Shown here: piece after piece, positions 18,829 to 29,969 of the stretch
Layout: the number at the start of each line of letters is the position of its first letter
Position numbering within the stretch: position 1 is the first letter of the stretch
Assembly: GCA_002238865.1 (NCBI GenBank)
Contig: MPNE01000005.1
Location: 1 to 64,000 of the forward strand
Source: Gemmatimonadetes bacterium bin94
Lineage (GTDB): Bacteria > Gemmatimonadota > Gemmatimonadetes > Longimicrobiales > Gaopeijiaceae
DNA length: 64,000 nt
Direction: 5' to 3'
Notes under the pieces: generated by a model
What the model was told of the DNA's origin: nothing
What the model saw: only the letters and a program-made list of their open reading frames with translations
Database searches by the model: none
Translations under genes and position numbers: made by a program

Positions 18829-19227
18829 ATGATGCGACGTCAACGGACTGGCGTGATCTTGCTCTATTTCGTCTTGTTCCTCGGCGCGTGCTATCCCGGC
18901 AGGGCGAGCTCAGGCTCCGGCACGAGTCCCGACCTGATCGGGAACTGGGAGCTCCAGGAGTTGGTCGATTACAATGCCCTCGATGCGATTCGCCGCCTTC
19001 GCCCCGCCTGGCTGCGGACCGGGTCCAGGCCAGCCGTCGCGGTGGGGCAAGGCGCGTCCTTCCCCAGGGTCCACTTGAACGGCGTGCCTCTCTCGAGCCT
19101 GGATCAGTTGGAAGAGATCGACGCGACCGACGTTCGGGAGATGCGTTTCCTCAATGGTCCCAACGCGTCCACGCGCTTCGGCACGGGCTATGTCAACGGG
19201 GCGATACTCATCACCCTTGAGCGCTGA
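18829..19227 (+). CDS. small lipoprotein with a TonB-receptor plug-like C-terminus
   Basis: A 132-residue protein with a lipobox (LFLGAC near residue 19) and an AAGGAGG site before ATGATG. The C-terminal 60 residues (PRVHLNGVPLSSLDQLEEID, then ATDVREMRFLNGPNASTRFG, then YVNGAILITLER) copy the plug-domain pattern seen in SusC (YVDGV, IEVIKGPAASSLYG, G-I-TI). No barrel is attached. It directly follows SusC-SusD and is probably in the same transcript. Role unknown; it may interact with SusC or TonB. It ends 39 bases before the convergent peptidase gene, and a GGGAGCTCCC palindrome at 19236-19245 could be part of a terminator. Confidence 0.75.
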   Translation: MMRRQRTGVILLYFVLFLGACYPGRASSGSGTSPDLIGNWELQELVDYNALDAIRRLRPAWLRTGSRPAVAVGQGASFPRVHLNGVPLSSLDQLEEIDATDVREMRFLNGPNASTRFGTGYVNGAILITLER

Positions 19228-19266
19228 GCCGGAGGGGGAGCTCCCGTCGAGTCGCGGGAAGCTTCC

Positions 19267-23133
<3,867 letters not shown>

Positions 23134-23135
23134 TC

Positions 23136-23948
23136 ATGCGTCTCAAGGACAAGCGCGCCCTGGTCACCGGCGGGGCCCGGGGGCGCCGCCGCGCCCTCGC
23201 GCTCGGGCTGGGCGGGGAGGGGGCGGGCGGGTCCGGGGCCATCGGCCGAGCCATCGCCCTGGGTCTGGCCGGCGAGGGCGCGGACGTGGCGGTCAACTAC
23301 CGGCGGAGCCGCGGGGATGCCGAGAGCGCCGTCCGCGAGATCGAGGAGATGGGGCGCCGGGCGGTTTCGGTGCAGGGGTCCACGGCTTCCCGCGCGGATG
23401 TCGACCGCTTCGTCGCCGAGGCGCATGGCTTCCTGGGTGGCCTCGACATCCTGGTCAACAACGCCGGGATCCTGAAGCGCACACCCCTCCTCGAGATCAG
23501 CGAGGAGGAGTGGGACGCCATTCTGGACGTCAACCTGAAGGGCTACTTCCTGGTCGGGCAGGCGGTGGGGCTACGCATGGTCGAGGACCGTACGCCGGGC
23601 GCGATCGTCAATGTGTCGTCCGCGGGGCAGGCGGCGGCCGGTCCGAACCTCACCCACTACTGCGTGTCGAAGGCGGGGGTGGGGATGCTCACGAAGCAGA
23701 TGGCGCTCGAACTCGCGCCCCACAGGATCCGGGTGAACGCCATTGCGCCGGGCCTGATCGAGACCGACATGAACCGGGCCGACATCGCGCAGGACGACTT
23801 CCGTGAGGGCCGTCTCGCCCGCATCCCGCTCAGGCGGATCGGCACCCCTGACGACGTGGTGGGGGCCGTGGTGTACCTCGCGTCGAACGACGAGGCGCGC
23901 CTCGTGACCGGCGCCAGCCTGTTCGTCGACGCGGGGCAGATGGTCTGA
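23136..23948 (+). CDS. short-chain dehydrogenase/reductase with duplicated N-terminal loop
   Basis: A 270-residue classical SDR. The NAG motif (DILVNNAGI), catalytic Ser in VNVSSAGQAA, and Tyr-Lys in YCVSKAGVGML are present, followed by the PG motif in NAIAPGLIETDM. It resembles glucose/gluconate-type or FabG-like dehydrogenases. The nucleotide-binding segment is unusual: TGGARGRRRALALGLGGEGA is followed by a second, better copy, GSGAIGRAIALGLAGEGADV, an in-frame 19-residue duplication. With both copies the Gly-rich turn is displaced, and cofactor binding may suffer. The gene starts two bases after the katG stop and is followed by a TRAP operon, so it may oxidise the transported acid or sugar acid. 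Confidence 0.85.
   Translation: MRLKDKRALVTGGARGRRRALALGLGGEGAGGSGAIGRAIALGLAGEGADVAVNYRRSRGDAESAVREIEEMGRRAVSVQGSTASRADVDRFVAEAHGFLGGLDILVNNAGILKRTPLLEISEEEWDAILDVNLKGYFLVGQAVGLRMVEDRTPGAIVNVSSAGQAAAGPNLTHYCVSKAGVGMLTKQMALELAPHRIRVNAIAPGLIETDMNRADIAQDDFREGRLARIPLRRIGTPDDVVGAVVYLASNDEARLVTGASLFVDAGQMV
23181..23294 (+). repeat. degenerate 57-base in-frame tandem duplication
   Basis: Two 57-base blocks, 23181-23237 and 23238-23294, encode related peptides with a shared ALGLxGEGA core. The second matches the SDR family consensus; the first is diverged and richer in G and C. The arrangement (corrupted copy first, intact copy second, period about 60) mirrors the duplication at 10281. Confidence 0.65.
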
Positions 23949-24004
23949 GGCGACTGGCAACCCGCAGTGATTGGCGGGCCATACTGTAAGGAGAACATTA
24001 CATC

Positions 24005-25066
24005 ATGTCATGTTGGCTTTACAGAGCGCGGCTCATTGCGCTGGCGGCGACGCTTCTGTCGGTGAGTTTGACGCCGTCCTGCCGTGGCCCCGGCAGTCCC
24101 GGCAGCCGGGCCCAGGGAGACCCCCCCATTTGGGAGGTCCGCTTCTCGCACGTCCTCTCGAGCAGCTCGGAGCTCCACCTCATGGCGGAGCGCTTCCGGA
24201 ATCTCATGGACGAGCGCACGGACGGGCGCTTCCGGGTCGTCATCTATCCGTCGGGACAGCTCGGGGGCGAGCGGGTAGCCTTCGAACAGATCCAGGTCGG
24301 CGCGGTCCACATGGCCATCACGGGCACGCCGGTGCTATCGGGCTGGGTGCCCGAAACACAGATCTTCGATCTCCCGTTCCTCTTCGAGACCCGGGATCAT
24401 GGGCTCTCGGTGATGAACGGCCCCGTCGGGGACTGGTGGCGCGATCTTCTTCTGGAGCGCACGGGCGTCCGCTCGCTGGGATTCCTCGATTACGGGTTCC
24501 GCCACGTCTACAACAAGCGCCGCCCCGTCGAGGCGCCCGGGGATCTTGCCGGCCTCAAGCTTCGCGTCCTTCAGAACGCGACGTACCTGGCGGCCTATTC
24601 AGCGCTGGGCGTCCAGGCGACCCCGATGAACTACGGCGAGGTCTACTCCGCGCTCCAGCAGGGTGTGATCGACGGTGGCGAGGCGAACGCGATCGGATTC
24701 GTGAGCAGCCGGCTGCACGAGGTGGCCGGGTTCTACAGCTTCACGTCGATCACCTACAACCCGATCACGCTGCTCGTGAACGAGCCGTTCTACCAGCGGC
24801 TGCCGCCGGACGTCCGGGAGACGGTCGACCGGTCCGCGGCTGACGCGCTCTCGTACCAGAGCGAGGTCGCGCGCCAGATGGAGGCGGATGCCATCGAGCA
24901 GATGCGCGCGGCCGGTATCGAGATCTCCCGGCCGGACCTGGCGCCGTTCGCTCCGGCCGTCCGGCCGCGCATCTGGGACGAGTTGGCGGATCGGCTACCG
25001 GAGGGGGAGGCGTTGATTGCGAGGCTGGTGGCGGAGACGGAGCGCCGGGCAGGCGGGTACCGGTAG
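24005..25066 (+). CDS. TRAP transporter substrate-binding protein DctP (system 2)
   Basis: A 353-residue DctP receptor. The N-terminal hydrophobic segment ends in SLTPSCRG, a possible lipobox. Core segments are VRFSHVLSSSSELHLMAERF, YPSGQLGGERVAFEQIQVGA, LPFLFETRDH, GFLDYGFRHVYNKRRPV, LKLRVLQN with the carboxylate-binding Arg, and GVIDGGEANAIGF. TAAGGAG lies ten bases before the ATG. The receptor heads a three-gene overlapping operon. The upstream SDR suggests that the ligand is a sugar acid or hydroxy acid. Confidence 0.92.
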   Translation: MSCWLYRARLIALAATLLSVSLTPSCRGPGSPGSRAQGDPPIWEVRFSHVLSSSSELHLMAERFRNLMDERTDGRFRVVIYPSGQLGGERVAFEQIQVGAVHMAITGTPVLSGWVPETQIFDLPFLFETRDHGLSVMNGPVGDWWRDLLLERTGVRSLGFLDYGFRHVYNKRRPVEAPGDLAGLKLRVLQNATYLAAYSALGVQATPMNYGEVYSALQQGVIDGGEANAIGFVSSRLHEVAGFYSFTSITYNPITLLVNEPFYQRLPPDVRETVDRSAADALSYQSEVARQMEADAIEQMRAAGIEISRPDLAPFAPAVRPRIWDELADRLPEGEALIARLVAETERRAGGYR

Positions 25067-25555
25067 ATGAACTCCGTCCGGGGCTCGTCGGGGATCCAGG
25101 CGATCAACCGGGTTCTCGTCGCGATCGAGACCTGTGCCGCGGGCGGCCTCGTGATCACGGTTGCCATCGTGGTGCTCCTCCAGGTTCTGATGCGCTACCT
25201 CTTCGCCTATCCGAATCCCTGGAGCGAGGAAGTCTCGCGCTTCTGCTTCATCTGGGCGTCGCTGCTCGGGGCGTCGCTGGCGGTCGAGCACCGGGCGCAC
25301 TTCGGGTTCGATCAGGTCACGAAGAAGCTGGCGCCGGGGGTGAAGAGGGCGGTGGAGACGTTCGCCGGCGCGGTCGTGCTGCTGTTCGCGCTCATCCTCA
25401 TCGGCACGGGCATCGCGCTAATGGACCTCACCATGGGAGAACGCTCCGCGGCGCTGGGCCTGCCGGTCGCGCTGGTCTACGCCGCGGCGCCGGTGTCAGG
25501 GGTGCTGATGGTGGTGCACATGGTGGCGGGATGGGTCGCGGAGGATGCCGGCTGA
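25067..25555 (+). CDS. TRAP transporter small permease DctQ (system 2)
   Basis: A 162-residue four-helix DctQ subunit. RYLFAYPNPWSEEVSRFCF contains the conserved PxxWSEE segment, and RAHFGFDQV matches the RxHI-like region after the second helix. The ATG directly follows the DctP stop codon, and the stop overlaps the DctM start, so the three genes are translationally coupled. Confidence 0.92.
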   Translation: MNSVRGSSGIQAINRVLVAIETCAAGGLVITVAIVVLLQVLMRYLFAYPNPWSEEVSRFCFIWASLLGASLAVEHRAHFGFDQVTKKLAPGVKRAVETFAGAVVLLFALILIGTGIALMDLTMGERSAALGLPVALVYAAAPVSGVLMVVHMVAGWVAEDAG

Positions 25556-26829
25556 TGGGCGCCTTCCTCCTCGGAATCTTCGGCGTCCTGGTGCTGGCCG
25601 CCGTGCCCATCGGGTTCGCTCTCGCAATCGCCGCCGTTGTTGCCATCCTGGTGGCCGACCTGCCGCTCGTCGTCATCCCGCAGCAGATCGTCGCCGGGAT
25701 GGACTCGTTCCCCATGCTCGCGGTGCCGCTCTTCATTCTGGCGGGCTTCCTCATGGACGTGGGGGGAATCAGCCGCCGCCTGGTGACGCTGGCGCGGACG
25801 CTCGTGGGACACCTTCCCGGGGGGCTCGGGCAGGTGGTCATCATGGCCGAGATGTTCTTTTCGGGCGTGTCGGGCTCCACATCCGCGGACGCGGCCGCCA
25901 TCGGGGGCATCATGGTGCCCCAGCTGACTGCGAACGGGTATGGCCGGGCGCGCGCCACCGCGATCGTCTCGGCCGCGTGCGGGATGGGGATTCTCATTCC
26001 GCCCGCAATCGTGATGGTCGTCTACGGCGTGATCGGGAATGTCTCGATCGGGGCGCTGTTCGTCGCCTCGATCGTGCCCGCGCTCCTTATCGCCGTGGGG
26101 CTGATGACGCAGATCGGGTTGCAGGCACGGAGGCAGGGATGGCCGGCCCAGGAGCGTGCAACGCTCGCGGAAGTTCGGCACGCCGCGCTCGACGCCCTGC
26201 TCCCCCTCTTCATGATCGTCGTCATTCTGGGCGGCATCCGTTTCGGTCTCTTCACGCCCACCGAGGCCGCCGCCGTCGCCGTTGCCTACGCGCTGCTGCT
26301 GGCCGGGCCGGTGTACCGGTCACTCACTGCCCGGGACCTGTGGGAGAAGGTCGTCCAGACCGCCATGGTGTCGGGGATGGTGCTGTTCGTGGTGGGCGCC
26401 GCGCGCCTCCTGGGGTGGGTGCTGGCCGTCATGCAGGCGCCGCAGTCGCTGGCATCGTCGGTGGTGGCGATGGGTGGCGGCCAGACCGGCTTCATGGTCC
26501 TCACCATCCTCGTCTTTCTTCTGCTCGGCGCCATCCTCGAGGGCGTCCCCGCGGTCGTTCTGCTGACGCCGATCCTGCTGCCGCTGGCGAGGGAGCTCGG
26601 GATCGATCCCATCCACTACGGCGCCGTCATCGTGGCGACCCAGGGGATCTCCGTCTTCCTGCCGCCCGTGGGCGTGAGCCTCCTGGTGGCCTGCTCCGTG
26701 GGAGGGGTCGAGCCGGCGGAGGTCGCGCGGCCGCTCTGGCCCTACCTGGCCCTGATGCTGGGGCTTACGGTGGTGATCGCGTTCCTGCCGGGGGTGGTGT
26801 TGTGGCTGCCGGGTCTGCTCGGGTACTGA
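25555..26829 (+). CDS. TRAP transporter large permease DctM (system 2)
   Basis: A 424-residue DctM with about 12 hydrophobic segments. Marks are MDSFPMLAVPLFILAGFLMD, AEMFFSGVSGSTSADAAAIG, GMGILIPPAIVMVVYGV, FTPTEAAAVAVAYALL, and GISVFLPPVGVSLLVACSV. Start and preceding stop share a base (TGATG at 25553). It is the transport subunit of the second TRAP system and resembles system 1 in order of genes but not closely in sequence. Confidence 0.94.
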   Translation: MGAFLLGIFGVLVLAAVPIGFALAIAAVVAILVADLPLVVIPQQIVAGMDSFPMLAVPLFILAGFLMDVGGISRRLVTLARTLVGHLPGGLGQVVIMAEMFFSGVSGSTSADAAAIGGIMVPQLTANGYGRARATAIVSAACGMGILIPPAIVMVVYGVIGNVSIGALFVASIVPALLIAVGLMTQIGLQARRQGWPAQERATLAEVRHAALDALLPLFMIVVILGGIRFGLFTPTEAAAVAVAYALLLAGPVYRSLTARDLWEKVVQTAMVSGMVLFVVGAARLLGWVLAVMQAPQSLASSVVAMGGGQTGFMVLTILVFLLLGAILEGVPAVVLLTPILLPLARELGIDPIHYGAVIVATQGISVFLPPVGVSLLVACSVGGVEPAEVARPLWPYLALMLGLTVVIAFLPGVVLWLPGLLGY

Positions 26830-26859
26830 GGTGTGCGGTTGGCGAATCGCGCGGCGCCG

Positions 26860-26964
26860 TCAGTACCTGATGTCGCTGCGCCCGACCGTCATCCCGATGT
26901 TGCCGGCCCGGCGAGCCATCGTGTAGTGCTCGCCACTCCCCGCGGTCATCCCGGTTCTCGCCAT
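26860..26964 (-). CDS. possible 34-residue small protein
   Basis: A short frame with an ATG at 26964 and a TGA at 26860. Its sequence has an internal echo (MARTGMTAGSGEHYT then MARRAGNIGMTVGRSDIRY). It starts directly beside the inverted-repeat cluster that also precedes the divergent beta-lactamase-fold gene, so it could be transcribed from there. No family was recognised, and it may equally be the remnant of a larger gene's C-terminus or chance. Confidence 0.2.
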   Translation of the reverse strand: MARTGMTAGSGEHYTMARRAGNIGMTVGRSDIRY

Positions 26965-26966
26965 CC

Positions 26967-27005
26967 TGTCAACCGTGGTTTACATATTGACAACTGTAGT
27001 TGACA
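26967..27005. promoter_or_regulatory. cluster of inverted repeats, candidate operator/promoter
   Basis: An imperfect 18-base palindrome TGTCAACCGTGGTTTACA (26967-26984) is followed by CAACTGTAGTTG (26991-27002, 5-base arms, 2-base centre). Three TTGACA-type hexamers overlap them: TGTCAA at 26967, TTGACA at 26987 and at 27000. The stretch is AT-rich against a GC-rich background and lies 45-83 bases before the ATG of a beta-lactamase-fold lipoprotein. The TGTAGT half site recalls BlaI/MecI-type operators, but the spacing does not match the known consensus. A regulator-binding site is an inference. Confidence 0.4.
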
Positions 27006-27049
27006 TTGTGGTGGTTCTCAGCCAACCAGCCGCTGCGGGAGGATCACCA

Positions 27050-28516
27050 ATGAGGCGCATCACAACGGCCGGCCCGGTCCTGCTGTTCGCCCTTTGCATG
27101 GTCGCGTGCGAGGCATCCGACAGCGCGCCCCCCGTGTACTTCAGCCTCAACGGTTCCGCCAAGCGGTATTGCTCCGCGATCTGGGTGTCGGAGCGGGACC
27201 GCGACGAAGCCCTGTACAGCAGCGTACTCCTCACCGGCGAGGATGTCAGCGACTACGAGAGCGGGAAGCTGGCGTTCGGAGTCGACGAAGAGCGCCGCAT
27301 CGTCACGGCTTCGACGGACGGCGTCGAAGGGCGGGCGCGGCACTTCGGTGACCAGGGTTGCGTCATTCTGCCGCCTCACACCGACAACGTCTTCTTCACG
27401 CCACGTGAGGTGGTCAGCGCGTTGCCCGACGCGGCCACGACACCCTGGCCCATGGGGGATCTTCTCCCCGACGAGCCGCTCCCCGACGACGTGAACGGAG
27501 AACTGCTCGCCGAGGCGGTCGAGGTGATGTTGGGCAACGCGGACGACAACCGGGCCGCGTTCGTGGTGGTCCACCGCGGGCGAATCGTCGTCGAGGCGTA
27601 CGCCTCCGAAGCACACCGGGACATGCAGCTCGAGAGCTGGTCGATGGGGAAGAGCATGACGGCCACGCTGATCGGCCGCCTCATCCAGATGGGCCACCTC
27701 GAGCTGTGGCAGCCCGCGCCCGTGCCGGAGTGGCGGAACTCGCCGGGCGATCCTCGCGCAGCGATTCGCATCGCCGACCTTCTCCGAATGTCCAGCGGCC
27801 TCCGCTTCACCAACTCGGGAGCGACCCCGGAGCAGATGGCGCTGTCGTTCGTGCCCGCACAGTGGGACCATTGGCTCGGGTACGAAGCCCCGATCGACGT
27901 GTTCAAGTTCTCGATGAGTCGCGAGGCCGAGTTTCCGCCCAACACCGTGGGCCGCTACCGCAACTCGGATCCGTGGACGCTGGGTTACATCGTCAAGCGC
28001 ACGGTCGAGAACGTGCTCGGCGAGGGGTACCTGTCGTGGCCTCAGCGGGCGCTGTTCGACAAGATCGGCATCCGCCGCTTCGTCATGGAAACCGACGCCT
28101 ACGGAAACTTCCTGCTGACCGGGTACAACTACGGGACCGCTCGCAACTGGGCCCGGCTGGGACTGCTCTACCTGGAGCGCGGGATGTGGAACGGCGAGCG
28201 GCTCCTCCCCGAAAAGTTCGTGGATTTCGTGCAATCGCCGGCCCCGGCGTGGGACCCGCCGGTGTACGGAGGGCTCTTCTGGCTCAATCCCCCGGACGAC
28301 TCGGGGCGGGGAAGCCGGATCCCCACGCTGCCGGCCGATGCCTACAATGCGGCCGGAGCCGGGGACCAGCGCACGTACATCATCCCGTCGCGGGAACTCG
28401 TGATCGTGGTGCAGAGCCACCGCTCGCCCGCGGCCCACGCGCCGGACCGCAGAGACCGCGAATTCGAAGCTCTGGGGTTGGCGGTAAGGGCTGTGGACCC
28501 GGATTGGAGCTGGTAG
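27050..28516 (+). CDS. serine hydrolase lipoprotein of the beta-lactamase (class C/NylB-like) fold
   Basis: A 488-residue lipoprotein (ALCMVAC near residue 20). The C-terminal 320 residues are a beta-lactamase-related serine hydrolase: SxxK in SWSMGKSMTATLIG (Ser near 199), a YxN motif in GRYRNSDPWTLGY near 302, and a late GAGDQRTYIIPSRELVIVV strand where KTG normally lies. The arrangement resembles 6-aminohexanoate-dimer hydrolases and esterases more than true AmpC. The first 130 residues are an extra domain with no recognised family. GGAGG lies eight bases before the ATG. Substrate unknown; likely periplasmic amide or ester. Confidence 0.88.
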   Translation: MRRITTAGPVLLFALCMVACEASDSAPPVYFSLNGSAKRYCSAIWVSERDRDEALYSSVLLTGEDVSDYESGKLAFGVDEERRIVTASTDGVEGRARHFGDQGCVILPPHTDNVFFTPREVVSALPDAATTPWPMGDLLPDEPLPDDVNGELLAEAVEVMLGNADDNRAAFVVVHRGRIVVEAYASEAHRDMQLESWSMGKSMTATLIGRLIQMGHLELWQPAPVPEWRNSPGDPRAAIRIADLLRMSSGLRFTNSGATPEQMALSFVPAQWDHWLGYEAPIDVFKFSMSREAEFPPNTVGRYRNSDPWTLGYIVKRTVENVLGEGYLSWPQRALFDKIGIRRFVMETDAYGNFLLTGYNYGTARNWARLGLLYLERGMWNGERLLPEKFVDFVQSPAPAWDPPVYGGLFWLNPPDDSGRGSRIPTLPADAYNAAGAGDQRTYIIPSRELVIVVQSHRSPAAHAPDRRDREFEALGLAVRAVDPDWSW

Positions 28517-28638
28517 GGGAGACGTACGCCCCGGGTTCGGACAACCTCTTCGGCACCAACAGAGTCACATCACCGAGAGCGTGAGGAATTCCGGTCGGTG
28601 ACGCGCCTCGTCGTCGCACCGTTCCGAGGGGGAGAGAC

Positions 28639-29274
28639 ATGCATTGTTTCGGGTAACATCCGATTGTCCGGACGTTGAAACCCGGCGTAAGCAAGGCCGC
28701 CGGGTTCTCGTGGCTTCCCTGGCCGCGTCAATCGCGATCCATGCGTTCGTCTTGTCCCTGGGCATCGATCCCCCCGCCGGGACGAGCGGGCGTGTAGAGG
28801 CGGCCCCCACGTCGCCGGACTTCCCCGGCCGTCGCTGCTGATTCGGCGCTCCCGGGTGTCGCGCCCCTGAGCCGCCGTGCCGACCGTGGAGGCTCGGGAA
28901 AAACGCCGGCCGACCCCTGGGCGTTCAGCACATGGACGACGCGAGACGCGGAGGGACGGCTCTGGGGCGCCGCTCCGGGTACGATCTACCTGGCCGGGTT
29001 CGCCATATCGATGTGCAGCGGGGATTTCGATGCCTCAGACTGCGGATTCGGCCTGCATCCTTCACGGCGAGTAGACTACCAGCGTTTCCTTCGTGCCTGG
29101 AAGGAGATCGAGCAACAGAAGATTCTGGGGTGCATCACGGAACGTGCTCAGGCGATGCGTGAACGGCGGGAGGGGGAAGGGGACACGATCCCCCCAAAGG
29201 TGTGTGCCGGTTTCAAGGGCGATCAGCTACATCCAGGGCCGGTCGGCGGGCAGGCTGCCGGGACTCCTGACTGA
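28639..29274 (+). pseudogene. decayed TonB-like / Gemmatimonadota-type hypothetical gene with frameshifts
   Basis: A good ribosome site (GAGGGGGAGAG) precedes ATG at 28639, but that frame stops after five codons. The frame from TTG at 28644 encodes a basic N-terminus and a membrane segment (RRVLVASLAASIAIHAFVLS), the look of a TonB N-terminal anchor, and stops at 28841. A third stretch, open from 28798 to 29274, encodes a compact domain: DPWAFSTWTTRDAEGRLWGA, then YLAGFAISMCSGDFDASDCG, then DYQRFLRAWKEIEQQ. The pieces fit one protein if a base is corrected after the ATG and another near 28800-28840. The identity is uncertain; TonB-like anchor plus an unknown C-terminal domain is my reading. 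A GGCGGT/ACCGCC hairpin follows at 29288-29315. Confidence 0.5.
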
Positions 29275-29399
29275 CAGGCCCGGCGTCGGCGGTGATCCAT
29301 AAATGACTGACCGCCAACACGTTAGAGCTGCTTCCGAACGCTTCTCCCGCCGTCATGCCATGCCTTGATGTCGGCTCTCATCACCCGTATCATGTGGGC

Positions 29400-29969
29400 A
29401 TGACACTGGACATCCTTGGCAACCTCGGCGAGTTCATCGGCGCCATCGGCGTCGTGCTGTCGCTGCTTCTGGTCGCGCGCCAGTTGAGGCTCGGCCACGA
29501 GCAGACCCGGCGCAACACGAGGACCGTGCGCGCCGCCGCGTTCAACTCGATGGTCGAGAACAGTATCCGCCTGCTCGAACATGTCTTCCGCGACCGCGAA
29601 CTCGCCGACTTCCTCGCGCGGGCGTCCGAGGCGCCGGATCAGCTTGCGGACGGGGAGCGGTTGCGCTGGGACTCCTACATGACCGCCATCTTCCGCCACG
29701 CCGGCAACCTGATCTACCAGTGGGAGACCGGGGCGATGGAAGACAAGATGTGGGAGTCCTACCGTCGCGCCTTCAAGGACCATCTGCTCGATGCAGCCTG
29801 GGTGGCCTGGTATCTCGACCACCCGCATCTCTTCGACCAGCGCCTCGCCGACGAGATGCGCTCCATGCTGAAAGAGCTGGCGAACGAAGGGGTGCCGCAC
29901 GCGGTGAAGTGGCAGGAGGGTGGCGGCCGGATCGGCTTCCAGGCCTCGCTCTCTGCCGGGGCTCAATAG
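29400..29969 (+). CDS. single-helix membrane protein of unknown function
   Basis: A 189-residue protein with one N-terminal membrane helix (LGEFIGAIGVVLSLLLVARQ) followed by a soluble helical domain. The EFIGAIGVVLSLLLVARQLR pattern is seen in a broad family of uncharacterised bacterial proteins whose C-terminal part has conserved Trp and Arg residues (here NLIYQWETGAMEDKMWESYR). No enzyme motif is visible. ATG at 29400 places the helix at the start; a longer frame begins at 29355. Its 3' end overlaps the convergent reductase gene by seven bases. Confidence 0.7.
   Translation: MTLDILGNLGEFIGAIGVVLSLLLVARQLRLGHEQTRRNTRTVRAAAFNSMVENSIRLLEHVFRDRELADFLARASEAPDQLADGERLRWDSYMTAIFRHAGNLIYQWETGAMEDKMWESYRRAFKDHLLDAAWVAWYLDHPHLFDQRLADEMRSMLKELANEGVPHAVKWQEGGGRIGFQASLSAGAQ

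Noticed and set aside
27050-28516. Antibiotic-resistance beta-lactamase
   Set aside because: The SxxK and YxN motifs are present but the KTG box and overall pattern fit NylB-like esterases/amidases, and an unrelated N-terminal domain is attached.
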